Source: Capsaspora owczarzaki ATCC 30864 (Eukaryota > Opisthokonta > Filasterea). From it: a stretch of 64,000 bases of DNA. Positions within the stretch are counted from its first letter, which is position 1, and each line of letters opens with the position of its first letter. The stretch is taken from assembly GCF_000151315.2 (NCBI RefSeq), contig NW_011887298.1, positions 812,530 to 876,529 of the forward strand, given 5' to 3'. The notes below the pieces were generated by a model. That model worked only from the letters and a program-made list of their open reading frames with translations. It had not been told where the DNA came from and did not search any database. A program made the position numbers and the translations under genes. Positions 1 to 11,157 of the stretch are shown one piece after another.

Positions 1-948
1 CAGATTGGCTGGCGCAGTAGCAGCGTGTTGGAAACACTTCGAGTGGCTGCTTTGAGTGAAAAGAAGCTCGGCAGTTTGTTCGCGCTACTGGCGGAGTACA
101 GCAATCTTTACCCGACTCTTTTCGCTACGCCGGCCAATATTTTCAACATGGACGAGTCGGATTGCTCTGTGGGTCGTAAAAAGAAGCGTGCCCTGGCTGC
201 TGTTGGTGTCAAGCGTGTCAGTCGGCGATCTGGCCGAACCATTACGATGGGACCGCATGTTACTGGTCTGTTTACTGTTTGTGCTGATGGCACCGCTCCT
301 GTTGCGCCCCACTTCATTGTCGCGCATCCACGGCCCACTCTACCTCACAGGTGCACCGAGGGCCTGGACGAGGAGTTGATTCACCAGTCCGAGTCCGGCT
401 TCATCAACGAGGAAATCTTCGACAAGTGGTTTCGAGATTTCGTCGAGGTCGTCAAGGAGCGAGCTACCACCACCCCCGTTCTATTGGTGATGGATGGCAG
501 CTCGTGTCACAAGTTCACTGTCGGGTTGATTGACCTCGCGGTGAGCAACAACATCCTGGTTGCGATCCTTCCATCGCACACGTCGACTCACTTGCAGCCG
601 CTCGACGTCACCGTCTTTGCCTGGTACAAGAACTTGCTCGAGACTCACGTGCAGTCGATTTTGGATGAAGACTCGCCACTCATCGACGTGAACATCAAGC
701 TTCACGGGGCCATTCGGGCGTGGAACGAAATTGACGACCGATCCAACTTGATCCGATCTGGGTTTCGCCAAACTGGTATCTATCCGCTGGACACGGAAAA
801 GCACAAGACCCTAGCGTTGCCTTCCGTCGCTGACGTTGCCGTGTCTACGACCCCCTCGCTGCACATTCCCGAGCCACCCCCAACCCCGGATGCTCGGTAT
901 TCGGCGTGTACCGTGTCCGTCAGATTGCCGATGCCGCCTGGTACATGA
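1..948 (+). CDS. pogo-like DDE transposase, catalytic core (partial)
   Basis: The frame is open from base 1, so the true start lies upstream. The first possible internal start is a GTG at 25, which I do not believe. Three acidic catalytic positions are visible: Asp in FNMDESDC (near base 150), Asp in LLVMDGSSCHKF (near 490) and Asp in THLQPLDVTVF (near 607). The His-x-x-x-Leu-Gln-Pro-Leu-Asp motif is typical of the DDE_1 family (pogo, Tigger, jerky). The protein would cut and paste its own element in the nucleus. This frame stops at 948, just where a second frame takes over with the coiled-coil tail, suggesting a +1 frame change around 925-948. No host function is indicated. Confidence 0.8.
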   Translation, partial: QIGWRSSSVLETLRVAALSEKKLGSLFALLAEYSNLYPTLFATPANIFNMDESDCSVGRKKKRALAAVGVKRVSRRSGRTITMGPHVTGLFTVCADGTAPVAPHFIVAHPRPTLPHRCTEGLDEELIHQSESGFINEEIFDKWFRDFVEVVKERATTTPVLLVMDGSSCHKFTVGLIDLAVSNNILVAILPSHTSTHLQPLDVTVFAWYKNLLETHVQSILDEDSPLIDVNIKLHGAIRAWNEIDDRSNLIRSGFRQTGIYPLDTEKHKTLALPSVADVAVSTTPSLHIPEPPPTPDARYSACTVSVRLPMPPGT

Positions 949-1990
949 TGCACTCCGAGAACTCTACAGCAAAGAGGTGCACGATGCAGCGTTAGCTGAT
1001 TTGCATCGAAATCTCGAGGTCGAACTTCTCTGTGTGCAAGAAGTCCTTCGGGCCCCACCCAGGCCCCTGCGGTCCAGGAGCATTGGCAACAGCTCCATGC
1101 GCGTTTCTATGAACTCGACCGCTCGATCCCCGCTTACGCCGGAGAATAGGGATGCCCAGCTTAAGCGGCAGGAGTTGCAAGAGAAGAGGAAGCAGCTCGA
1201 ACCTCTGAAAGAAGAGTACAATCGGCAACGGCCCATCTTCCTCCGCACGCTAAAAGACCTTGACTCACGCATCTTGACACTTGCGGAGACAATTCTTGCT
1301 CTGGAGACTCAGCTGGCTGCTCTGGGAGAAGAGGTCGAGCAGGACATCGAATCGGCAACTGCCGCGGAGACCCGAAACAAGCTAGCTGCTGCTCGCCTGC
1401 AGCATACCAAGCTCGTACGTGACCGCGCGACATTTTTCAAGAACCGTCTCAAGCGACCCACTCTTCTAAGTCTTGAGCCAGCGGCGACCGCTTCCACACC
1501 TCTCGTTCCTCGGCGCGTCAGCAGGCCTAGGCCCATTCTCGCTTCGCAATCGATGGCGAACGACACTGTCGACTTGGATCAATCAGCCAGCGAGGAGGAA
1601 AGCGAGTCTGACGACGATGACGACGAGAATCAAGCGTCGTCCGAAATGGCTTCCGCTGCCATCGGCCACAACGACAACCAGGAGGACCCCAGCGATGTCC
1701 AGCGTCAACCTCAAGCCGCCCGCAAGCGTCGCCAGGAAGATGACGATGAAAACGTCGCGCCCGTCTTCACCACGGTCACATCAGACTCGAGCGATGTTGT
1801 TCAAGTCGATTATCAGCTGAGCTCCACCGAACTCCAAGAAATCCGACGCTATCGCATGCCAACGCGTAGTACTACGAAGCAAGATGGACATAATGTCAAA
1901 TTGGCGCGTGTAGACCTCCAACCTGCGTCGTCAAGGCCGGCGCTCAGCGACCTGACAAACCTTTCTCGAAGCAACACGCTACCACTGTAA
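836..1990 (+). CDS. C-terminal coiled-coil/acidic part of the pogo-like transposase, shifted frame
   Basis: This frame overlaps the end of the transposase core and probably becomes the true reading frame only from about 925. From about 1150 to 1460 it predicts a long charged helix (KRQELQEKRKQLEPLKEE and following), a likely coiled coil. Two acidic runs follow (EEESESDDDDDEN near 1595-1630 and EDDDENV near 1735), with basic segments between them. Such tails are common after the catalytic domain of pogo-class proteins and may mediate multimerisation; that role is inference. It could instead be an independent second ORF, but the overlap of 113 bp and lack of a promoter-like gap favour a frameshifted continuation. 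Confidence 0.5.
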   Translation: MPCLRPPRCTFPSHPQPRMLGIRRVPCPSDCRCRLVHDALRELYSKEVHDAALADLHRNLEVELLCVQEVLRAPPRPLRSRSIGNSSMRVSMNSTARSPLTPENRDAQLKRQELQEKRKQLEPLKEEYNRQRPIFLRTLKDLDSRILTLAETILALETQLAALGEEVEQDIESATAAETRNKLAAARLQHTKLVRDRATFFKNRLKRPTLLSLEPAATASTPLVPRRVSRPRPILASQSMANDTVDLDQSASEEESESDDDDDENQASSEMASAAIGHNDNQEDPSDVQRQPQAARKRRQEDDDENVAPVFTTVTSDSSDVVQVDYQLSSTELQEIRRYRMPTRSTTKQDGHNVKLARVDLQPASSRPALSDLTNLSRSNTLPL

Positions 1991-4230
1991 TTTTCCGTGT
2001 TTTGTGTTCAATTCTATGTGCATCCCATGTCATTCAATGTAGTTATGTGTTTTTTCCGGTCAAAAAGGGTGAAATCATGTCTAGGCAGGGGAAGATTGGA
2101 CCATGCCCGTCCGGCGCGGGCGGTCTGGCACCTGCCGGGTTCTGTGGTCACATACAGTAACCGTCGCACCAACTGCAATACATAGATACCAGTTGGTATT
2201 ACATGTCCCAGTTGAAGATGGGCCGACAGATCCTCGACACGGGCGACACGGGACTGGCAAAGTCAGTTTCTCCCTAAAAAGACTCAGCCCTAATGCACGC
2301 CCAGCCAAATCGAAGCGAAAATTTTCCCCTCCGATTCGCACCAAAATTACCAAATCAACTATATAATTTATGCTCTTTCCAATGATATAGGTGGCAGGGC
2401 GAGGAAATGAACAGGGGGGACTGAGTCTTTTTAGGGAGGCCCTCTCTATTGTTCTGGTTCGCATGAAACTACACTTTCTCATCCTCCTCCAATCGCGCGT
2501 ATCTCGATTGGACAATATGTCATAACATCTCAGAACACTACAAGTCGAGAAAGGAAGCACGAAACACCGCGAAAAGACACGCAAACGGTGAGGACAAACT
2601 CACTCGTTTCGTGTTATCGCCTGTCCTGTCGCTGCATTGGCCCCTTTTGCCCCGCTCGCTGCTTTGAATAATACTGGATTGAGCGGTCGTCCTAACGCCA
2701 TGCTGTATTCTGGTGTGTGGGGCGCGGTTTCTGCCATTTTCAAGCGAACATTCGCGAAAAATGAAGTCGGCCGCGGGCGTTCTTTGAACGCTATGTTTTC
2801 ATGCGGTTACTGCCACTGGACTGGAATTGCTGCGACATTATTTGAGCATAACTACCCGACAATGAATGCGCTAATCACCACCCTTCACAATTTTTAACAC
2901 AGGCCGGTATCAAGCTCGCGGATGTGACACCCATCGCGACAAACAACGCAACAACCGATCAACTTCGTTTTTCAGCGCACACCGCACGCTTGACGTCAGC
3001 GTTCACTTGTATTACATTTAAATGATTTTTGACACGCATTGGTGTGCAGCGAGGACCGAGTGCCGCAAGACTGCCAGCGGTAGAAGTAAGGGAAGTGACC
3101 GATTTGAGCTCACTTCTGTTTTTACGTCTCAAGATTGGCGTGGCTGTATCTGCACCCAGTGCGCAGCCGCCGTTGAAGCGGATCCATGACTGGTTACAAG
3201 TATGGCTGACGCTACAGACAGACGTCGCCATCGCAAGCGCTGTCTGCCCGCTGACAGGAGTCTGGAACTGCACCAAGTTGGCCATGCCCAGAGCTGCTTC
3301 CAACTCCAAAGCACTTCATCATGATTCCATGGCATTTGAATACGTGTGAATAGTGTATCAATTGTATTTGTAGCTAGAATGAGAGATATCTTGAGTGAAG
3401 AATTGGCGCACTGGTGCAGTCAATGAGTGGTGGGTGCGAAGTTGTGTCAACAGCGCTTTCCTGCGTCTGTGCGACCGTCCCCGACCGCCCCCGCATCAGA
3501 AACAACGCGTGACAACTGTATCACGTCACTGGACATGCAAAGGCGCGCGTTGACATGGCCTGGGGAGCAGTAGCAAGGAGGAGCGCCGATCGCAATGGAC
3601 CGCCAGCCAATTCCCCTCCTCATCGTTTCGCGTTCCAGGACAGTCCCCGCCGTCCATTTTCCACAACTATGCACTGCAAACAACATATATTGCATACTAC
3701 GATTGAAAGAAACAAGCCAAACTCAAGAATTCGCAAGTTGACAGAACACCGAATTATTGAAAAAATTCGGTCAGACAAAAATTTTCCACTGTGATTCTAT
3801 TATGTCCACAATAACGAAATCAGCTGTGACAAGCACTCAGATGCCGGCTTTTGCCTTTTTGGCGAAGCGTAAACCACACGCATTACACAACCTGCGAAGC
3901 CATTCAAGCCACACAACAACCGAAAAGCAAAACAACGAAAACAACACAAAACAAAACAACACAAAAAACCAAACAAAAAACAAAGGTCAATGAGCGCCAA
4001 AGCCGTGTATCAACAACCTCCAACAAAGCACCATCCCTCCCCCCCGCCTCAACATCAACAGCATCGCAAAATTACGCACGATTTCGGACCGCTTGGACCC
4101 TTTCGCCATTCGGGTGAATTGGTAGTGCCACACTCTGTGCAGGTCGGCAGGTTTGACTTGACTGTTTTGCCAACAGACGGCTTGCGCTAACAACGAGACA
4201 AAAAACGCAGACAGTGTCATAACGAAAAGA
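1991..4230. other. intergenic region without recognised gene, 2.2 kb
   Basis: Short open frames occur on both strands (for example 2637-2897 plus and 2959-3309 minus), but none shows a family motif. It holds a small hairpin (arms 2168-2175 and 2190-2197), a 169-bp inverted-repeat element (2270-2438) and an A/C-rich low-complexity tract at about 3905-3987. The last of these probably lies in the 3' flank of the PAS gene, which ends at 4231. Decayed transposon sequence is possible given the neighbour on the left. Confidence 0.5.
2270..2438. repeat. short element with 18-bp perfect terminal inverted repeats, MITE-like
   Basis: The left arm 2270-2287 reads ctccctaaaaagactcag and the right arm 2421-2438 is its exact reverse complement; total span 169 bp. 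The spacer is AT-rich and non-coding. No clear target-site duplication is visible next to the arms. It could be a miniature inverted-repeat element related to the nearby transposon, or a hairpin-forming sequence. Confidence 0.45.
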
Positions 4231-6268
4231 TTAGTCAAGCTCAATGCAGTGCGATGATAATTCAACGTGTCTTACAGGTGCTTGAGAACCGTGCGTGGAA
4301 AGCCACAACTCCCGGAGGTACTGGTTTTCTTGCTTGAGCCGAACAATCTCAGAAACTTCTTCGTTGCCATCAAATTCGCGGTAGGTGGTGTTGGGAGCAC
4401 GCACGCTCGAAACACAGTTGATGAAGAGCGGAGGCGAATCGGGCGAAGCACGCACAATACCCATGGTGGTGTTTAGCCAGACACCGCTTTCGTGATTGGC
4501 GTTGAGAAACCGATATGCAATTCGAACCGATCGCAAAGTTGGAGTGGAAATCAACGACTCGAAGGCTTGAGTCATTGTCAGAATGTCCTCGGGATCGATG
4601 CACTCGAAAATCGAGCGACCAACGAGTGCAGAGGGTTCTTGTCCGATGAGCCCCTGGCAGTGGGGGTCAACAAAAATGCAGAAGCCCTCCAAGCTGAACT
4701 TTGAGCGAAAGTAGGGGACAACCTGATTGGAATTCGTCGAGCTGGAGGTGGTCTGCTCACCAAGCCCCTCCGTTGTTTCAGTCACAGTGCTGTTGTTTTC
4801 GCTGGCCATCAACGAGCCGGTGGGGCTGAAAGTAGACGAAGCACCGCCGGCAACCGAGCCTGACACGAGTAGTTGCGACTGGGCGGGAAGAGCAGCACCG
4901 ACGGCTTCATGGGACAGCGAGTGCAGAGGTTTGGTCCGTCGGAACTCCATGCTCGACGAATCCGAGCGCAATCCCGGCATAGCGGACGCCGAATGACTGG
5001 AAGTCAAAGGCGTAGCAAAAGAAGAAGGAAACAGCCCGCTCGAGCTCCCGCCGGACAGGTTGGGGTCGGAGGCTCCCAGGACACTCATAGACGCTTCGCT
5101 CATGGAGGTGGCAGATCCACCTGCACCAGCAAGCGCACCGTTGGCTTGCTGGGAGGGCGAGGTGGCGTGGTGACCAAACTCGTAGCCAAAACCACCAGTC
5201 GCAGGTTGGTCGCCGAGATACGTGTAGCCAGTGTCGTCCAGAAAGTCGTGCAGCACTGGGCCATGCAGAGAAAGCGGCATGCCAAACATTGAGCCAGAAT
5301 CGGCAGCACTCTGCGAGTGAAAGTCTCGCGAGAAGGACAAGTTCCGTTCCTGGTGTTGCTGGGTTTGCAAATGCATCAACCGCATGCTATCGTCGGTTTG
5401 TGAGCGAGAGGATGCAAGCGAGCGAAACTGGGAACGAGACGGCGGCGCGGCAGAGGTCATCTGGTTGAGCTTGTCCAGGCTAATGCGCAGGTTGTGGTAT
5501 GCACCATTGGAGCGATCGTCCTCATTCACCGAAGGAGACCGTATCAGCCCCGCAGTTCGACCGAACGGAGCCGAAGCCGACAACGCTTGGGACGCTTCAG
5601 AGAGGGTTCGAGGCTGGTCTGGTTGTTGTTGTTGTTGTTGTGGTTGCTGCTGCTGCTGCTGCTGCTGTTGCTGTTGTTGATGCTGCTGATAGTAATAGTG
5701 AATACTGGATGCGCTTTGCGAGCGCATGGCGCTGGGGCTGGCAGGGACGGTGCTACCGACACCCATTGGGGTGGCATCGGCAGAAGGCGGAGAGGCGATA
5801 TGCAGGGCACTGTGGTCGTTAACTGGACGGTCATACGGAGCGTGAGAGCGTTTGCGATGGCTGGTACCAACCAATGCGGAGACTTTGGAAGCAACGTGCG
5901 GGCGGAGCCGATGGCGCTGCGTTTCAATCATTGCCTGCCGACTGAGCTCAATCAAGGCCATTTGGCGCTGCACGTCGTCGAGAAGACGCTGCGAGCTGAG
6001 TGGGCCATCGGTGGCGTGGTCATGCACATGCCGCAAATGCTGTTGGGGTTGAGCGGCGGTTTCCTGCTGCGGCATCTGGCCAGGCAGCACGTTGTAGCCC
6101 ATTCCCTGTGACAGATCGCTGGAATCGAGGGTGAAGGCTCGACGCATGGGGTTTCCGCGCGAAGAAGAGTTCAACTGCAACGGGGAGGCAGACGATGAGG
6201 CAGAGACCCACGATGAATCGTCCGACGTCTGCCGAACGTGATGGTGCTGCTGCTGCTGCTGCTGTTGT

Positions 6269-6303
<35 letters not shown>

Positions 6304-6675
6304 ATACATTTGCATCTGATACAGCAAATGTTGCTGATGTTGCTGCTGCTGCTGCTGCTGCAGTAGGTTCTCGGCTGCAGCCAAACGAGACGAAGCATCG
6401 TGTTGCCGCGTTGTAGCAAGCGGCGGACGGTCGGAGGCAATCAAGGAATCAATTGGGTCACTCAAGAACCAATCTGCACTGCTCTGGTTTGCCAGCGTCG
6501 TGTTGACCAAGGCGTCCTCGTTTTCCTCCAGCACAGACATGGCAAACAGGCTCGTCGGGTTGGTGTGATTGCTGTGCAGCGCGGAAGTCTGGCCATCCGA
6601 TCCTGCCGATCCAGACGATACGAGCGCGTTCGAACCCAAGGGCATGAATGCAGGCGACGAGATTGAGAACGACAT
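4231..6675 (-). CDS. PAS-domain protein with polyglutamine tracts
   Basis: A single uninterrupted frame of 814 residues starts at an ATG at 6675. The first three quarters are low complexity, rich in Ser, Gln, His and Ala, with two long Gln runs at about residues 103-146 and 325-352. A PAS fold occupies about 658-765, recognisable by GFCIFVDPHCQG, ALVGRSIFECIDPED and the closing strand PPLFINCVSSVRA. A short leucine-containing helix (EIVRLKQENQYLRELW) follows near the C-terminus. PAS domains sense small ligands or mediate dimerisation, and polyQ/Ser-rich PAS proteins are often transcription regulators, but I see no DNA-binding domain. Function therefore remains open. It is transcribed away from the 2.3-kb region at 6676-9009. 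Confidence 0.75.
5618..5700 (-). repeat. CAG/CAA repeat encoding polyglutamine, second tract
   Basis: On the minus strand, mixed CAG and CAA codons encode about 25 Gln residues interrupted by His and Pro. The mixed codons suggest selection on the protein rather than simple slippage of one triplet. Confidence 0.85.
6240..6363 (-). repeat. CAG/CAA repeat encoding polyglutamine, first tract
   Basis: On the minus strand this encodes two Gln runs (about 7 and 20 residues) separated by a His/Leu/Tyr/Met linker. CAA interruptions alternate with CAG in the longer run. Confidence 0.85.
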
Positions 6676-9009
6676 GGCGTGGAATTGGTGCTTGCCGCTA
6701 TTCGACCATAAAGCAAGCGTGATTCTTGCTCAACCCAAGCCGACCAGTCAGTGGGACTGGCGCGTTACGCGTAAGCTGAGCACCCTTGGACAAGCGAAGC
6801 ACGAGTGTCGCAAACTTCTCAAAGAACGCAAGCGCGCGAGGCGGATGGAGCTGTCGTGATCACAAAGCATTCATCCACGAAAAAAAAAAAAAGAGTGAGT
6901 GTCAAAATCATCGCGCGCAAGGTGTCACGACACGACAAGACAGTTGGCGTGAAAAAATGGCGACAAGCGGGAAGAGAGCTCGAGCTCAATTGCTCAGAAT
7001 GACAGGTCCATAAATGAGACAAAACAAAAAACACCAAGAAAAAGAAAAAAAAAGGATAAAAAAAAAAAAAAAAAAAGAAAAGAAAAAAAAAAAGAAATTG
7101 CTCGCTTGTCTCCGTTGGACGCAAAAGGGAAACGAGTCGCGTCTGCAGTCGCACGGTCGCAGCACAGACAAGTGCAAAAGGGGAGAGGGTGTGCAGGCAC
7201 CCCGAGGCGAGGGAGACGCCACGCGCACGCAGGAAGAGTCGGGTGCAAAGCAAGCCGAAATATTAAAAAAAAAAAAACAAAAAACAAAAAACAAAAAAGA
7301 AAAAAGAAAAAAAGAAAAAAGAAAAAAAAAACTGCGCGCGGTGTTTGCTGCCTTGCGCCGCCCTCGGCAAGCGAAGCTGGGCTCTCGTGCCAGCGCACTA
7401 CTCGGATGAGCACCCGTGCCTCAGTTTGCAGACTGAGACAGAAGCAGGGCGGATGGAGGGCGGCGTGGTCACGCTTGTGTGGAGCAACAAAACCAGTGAC
7501 GCCATTTCAAACACAACAAAATACCAAAAAAAAAATTACCTTCAAAAAAAAAAAAAAAAAAAAAAAAGAATGAGACTGTGCAGTGAGTCATCCTCAACAT
7601 TACGCAGATGAAAACAGCTCCAAGAAAGCAACGAAAATCCCCTCATCAAATCCAAGAAGGAAGACAAAAAGCGATCGCAAGAGAGCGAAGCGCGGCGTCT
7701 GCTTCCACTCAACGTATCGAAATCGGAAAAGCGTCTGCTGACACTCATTTCGACAGCGCTTTGCTCTTCCTTTTCTTCCTTCAACGCTTTGACACACCAC
7801 GATGGCGAGTACGAGGAGGCTGAGGTAGGCGCAAGGGACCTGTGGTGGTGGAGAGACGTGGTGGAGCGGAACTCGGTGCCTGTTGGCTGTTGGGGGGCGG
7901 GGATTGGATTTATGAGAAACGCGCCGCCCCTTGCTTCGGCACACATGGCTCACCTTCTTGCGGTTGGCACCCCCGCGAGCCAAGCAAGCGAGGCAAGTTC
8001 AGCTGCTCCAATCCTTTGCCCCCCCTTACAATCGCCATAGTTTCGAGGTCAACCAACAGTCCAGCGAGATTCGCCAGAATGAAAAAAAAAATCAAAAAAA
8101 AAAAAAGCAGGAAAATCCCGAAAACATCATTGAAATATCGCGTGAGATGAGTCCCGAATAAGCACCGAGATCGACGCGGATCACGATGGAGCAGATGGCA
8201 GCGCCCCAGCGAGCAAGCAAGCGCGGTGCTGTTGACAGTCGCGCACCACTATGATGCAGACGCACGGTGCCGTCAACGGGGATGGGGTGGGACGGAGGGC
8301 GAGGCAAGGTGGGCGAGGCGGACGAGGGGGAAAAAGGATCGACGATCGAATTTTTTTCAAACCACTGCTGCATTTCGTTCTGTCATGTCAGTCTCAAAGA
8401 GCAAAGTGCTGCGGCGAGCAGCGCAAGACGAGAGCAAGACGATGTAGAGTATTGAGGCTCCTGATGTGGAGGTGGGTGGGTGGGTTGGGGGTTTGATCGA
8501 ACAAGAGGAAAAAATACAAAAGCCTGGTTCGGAAAACACCCATTACCCGATGACAGCGCACGGTTTGCTCAACCGAGAAAGGAAATGACAGGCAGGAAGA
8601 AGAGTGCTTTGTATTTTTTTTTTTTTTTAAAAAACGACCACATGAAAGCAAAACATTTGGAAAATGAAAAAAACGGTTGCTGCACAATTCTGCATTTCCT
8701 ACTTGAACAAGCGTGGATGAAACGATGGCCAGCAAGTGTGTCATGCAGACGATTGTTTGGGAGCCCACGGTTTTCCTGGTGGTTTCATTTTGTTGGTTGA
8801 TTGCTTGGGTATTGCTTGGGTGACACACCATGTTGCTTGCGGACAGGATACTCGAGAGCACACGAGAATCAAACGCATAGTAAGATTGAGGCGACGCTTC
8901 GAATGGTCGCCTGGGTGGTCGCTGGGTGTCAAAGCGCGACGCGCCATTCAATAACAACAACAACAAAAAATCGCTGGAAGAACAAAAAGTTGTTCAAAAG
9001 CGTCCAACC
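6676..9009. other. low-complexity intergenic region with several poly(A) tracts
   Basis: I see no gene in these 2.3 kb. Runs of A occur at about 6880-6892, 7050-7095, 7265-7331, 7527-7567 and 8083-8105, with one T run near 8612-8628. Long frames here encode only Lys, Phe or mixed-basic strings created by these runs. The part next to 6675 must contain the promoter of the PAS gene; on that gene's sense strand the runs read as T. G/C-rich unique sequence lies between the runs, but no splice-joined family motif was found. Confidence 0.5.
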
Positions 9010-10179
9010 CTATGCTCGAACACTCGATGGGCCTGCTGCCTGCTGTCCAAGAGGCTGGCCAGTCTCGTTGAGCTCGGATGCACATAGCATGGTCAGGTAT
9101 TGCGTATCATCAATGTCCTGTTCCAAACATTGTGCCAGGGCGTCGGCGAGTTTGACAGCAAGGACATGCTTGCACTAGATCCGTACAGCAAGCAAAAACA
9201 AAACGAGTTAGCATAATCAAAGAGCTTGCTGGAGCAATTGGCGCGATACTCGCATGAGGGAGGGAGGAAAAGGAAAAGCACACGAAACTGCAACAACAAT
9301 TTCCAGCACCCTCTCTTCAGATCCACGAAGAGCACGTCCAGCAAGGTAAAGCTCACATAAGATGACTCTGACTTGAGCACTGGTAGCCACCGGGATGCGC
9401 AAGCAAGCGGCATTTCAAGAATCACGATGAGTATAATTGCTCAAAAACAAACCAAAGCCACGCTGCACGCCAGTCCCACGTACCAGAGAACACGTACGAC
9501 ATGCAGGAGCAGTAATTCGAGTCTGGCAAGCAGATGTAAAACCGCCCAGCCGAGCCAGCAACCTGCTTTAGACAGTTCACAATCAAAATTGGCTTGCAAA
9601 CCTCAAACCTGAGCACAACGACGCACCTGATAGAAAACTCGGTTTGCAGGGCACTTCATTCGAGTGATGCACTTGCGGTCGACAATGTCGAGTGCTTGTT
9701 GCAGCAGTCCGTGCTTGAAGATGAGCGAGAGCCTAGACAGAACAAAACAGCAGAGCAAACCAAGGGTGAGCGAATCCAACAAGCTCGCGCGCGTTTGCCA
9801 AGAACGAAACGCAAGAATAACGCCACGTCGTGCGATCGAGGAGACCAGACGCAGACGAGGTGGAGGGGGAGCTCTGCGGCGTTGGCGTTTGGCGTGCAAC
9901 TTTGGGACTTACGAAACGAGCAGATCGTCCGAGACTGAACAAAAGCCGGAAAGGGGACAGCAGCCCACGAAGCGAGCAAAGGATGGCCAGCACACAGGAC
10001 ATGGACGAGTGAGGGCAGGGTTGGTAGTGGTGGTGGTGTTGGTGGGACTGTGAGCAGCAGAAGCAAAACAGCGTTTTGTCGCGGCAAGTGGCGTTCTTAC
10101 GCGTTCGGGTTGCAGCCACAGCGCTCAGCAGCTGGTGCGCCACGGCTTCAAGCGAGACGGGCGTCAGCGAGTCTTCCAT
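9010..10179 (-). CDS. ZSWIM7: ZSWIM7/Sws1, SWIM-type zinc finger protein of recombination repair
   Basis: I assembled six exons: 10101-10179, 9913-9934 (22 nt), 9627-9732, 9484-9562, 9357-9379 (23 nt) and 9010-9174. All introns are GT-AG and the sum is 474 nt, 157 residues; human ZSWIM7 has 140. Joined exons give conserved blocks QALDIVDRKCIT, RVFYQVAGSAG and the SWIM zinc motif YCSC...YCKHVLAVKLADAL, i.e. Cys-x-Cys followed by Cys-x-His. The Cys-x-Cys and Cys-x-His halves lie in different exons, linked by the 23-nt micro-exon. In animals and yeast this protein acts with SWSAP1/Shu partners to promote Rad51/Dmc1 filaments in homologous recombination. It shares a divergent promoter with the epsin gene. 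Only the SWIM motif and its surroundings fix the identity, and they do so well. Confidence 0.88.
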
Positions 10180-10597
10180 CCGTCCCAGCAAACAAAGAAA
10201 GAAATAGCAAACGGGGGAACCCAAAAAAAAAAAAAAAAAAAAGGATTGGGTTTCTTCTTGTTTTGCATTGAAATTCTGATTGAGATTTGAGTTTCTTCTG
10301 TATGGAACTGACATTGAGACGCTGACTGAGTTTCAACATGCTTTTGTATTGTGCCTTCAATACACTCTTCAATTCAATCTGTTCCTTTCCCCTTCCCTTT
10401 CAAAATGTGGCAAGCAACCAAGATCCTCGACAATGTGTAACTGGCTTCCACCCTCACTTTTGCTCAAAGCGCTCGTGTGTTTGCTCGTCTTTCCAAGTGG
10501 TTCATCGCCGCTTTTCATCCGCCCTCCTCCTCCTTTGCTCATCGCATTCAACAACGCCCAGCACGCAGCGGTCACCATTGCAAAAAAGAGGGGGAAA

Positions 10598-10636
<39 letters not shown>

Positions 10637-11157
10637 GTTTTGGTTTTGAACGGTTTGTGTTTGTTTAGCGGCCGGCGTTTCGCTCTCGTTTCCTCGCAGT
10701 GTGGTCCGATCGCAAGCCATGCCACTTGTTGTCCCCCCCCCCGCCTCTTCTTTGCCCTGCATCGACGAACGCCCGGCACTACACGCAAAAAGCAGTCCGA
10801 AGAGGACTTCATTGTTTTCCATTGTTTTTTCCTAGCATCGCTCCTTTTTTTTTTTTTTTTTTTTTTTTTGTGCGTGTCTTCCTCTTCCCGCTTCACCCTG
10901 CTTGGACTGCAAGCATTGTGTGTGCATCTCGATTGTATCCCAATATCTCCAACGCCAAGCAAGTGAGAGATCCAGCCGAGCACGCGTCGGTCGCGTTCAC
11001 CAAAGCCATCCAATTTGATTCACTCGCTCTCTTTTGGCTTTTTTTTTTTTTTTTTTTTTTTTTGGTTTTGTTTGTCTTGCTGTGCTGCGTCGCTCAACGT
11101 TGGGTTGAATTTTTTTCCACTTGTGCTTCCCTTTTCCAAATCAGCACAAATGTGATT
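10180..11157. promoter_or_regulatory. divergent promoter region between ZSWIM7 and the epsin gene
   Basis: This 978-bp head-to-head spacer has an A run at 10223-10242, 44 bp upstream of the ZSWIM7 start (T on its sense strand). Towards the epsin gene it has T runs at 10600-10635 (36), 10845-10869 (25) and 11039-11063 (25). Poly(dA:dT) tracts exclude nucleosomes in other eukaryotes; a similar role here is inference. No coding signal was found. Confidence 0.45.

Larger units (their letters stand above)
1..1990 (+). mobile_element. pogo/Tigger-like DNA transposon, left part outside the window
   Basis: The region encodes a DDE transposase of the pogo/CENP-B (DDE_1) type followed by a long charged coiled-coil tail. 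The element enters from the left edge: the reading frame is already open at base 1 and the N-terminal DNA-binding part is missing, so the 5' terminal inverted repeat cannot be seen. I could not fix the 3' end. About 280 bp after the last stop lies an 18-bp inverted repeat (2270-2287 and 2421-2438), which may be a separate small element. The coding part is split over two overlapping frames, so this copy is probably not intact unless a short intron or frameshift is used. Confidence 0.75.

Noticed and set aside
5494-5822. Poly-Leu, poly-Val/Ala and poly-Cys frames opposite the PAS gene
   Set aside because: They are other-frame readings of the CAG/CAA repeats that encode glutamine in the PAS protein.
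6994-7573. Long Lys-rich and Phe-rich open frames on both strands
   Set aside because: They are made by poly(A)/poly(T) runs and have no splice-joined or family signal.
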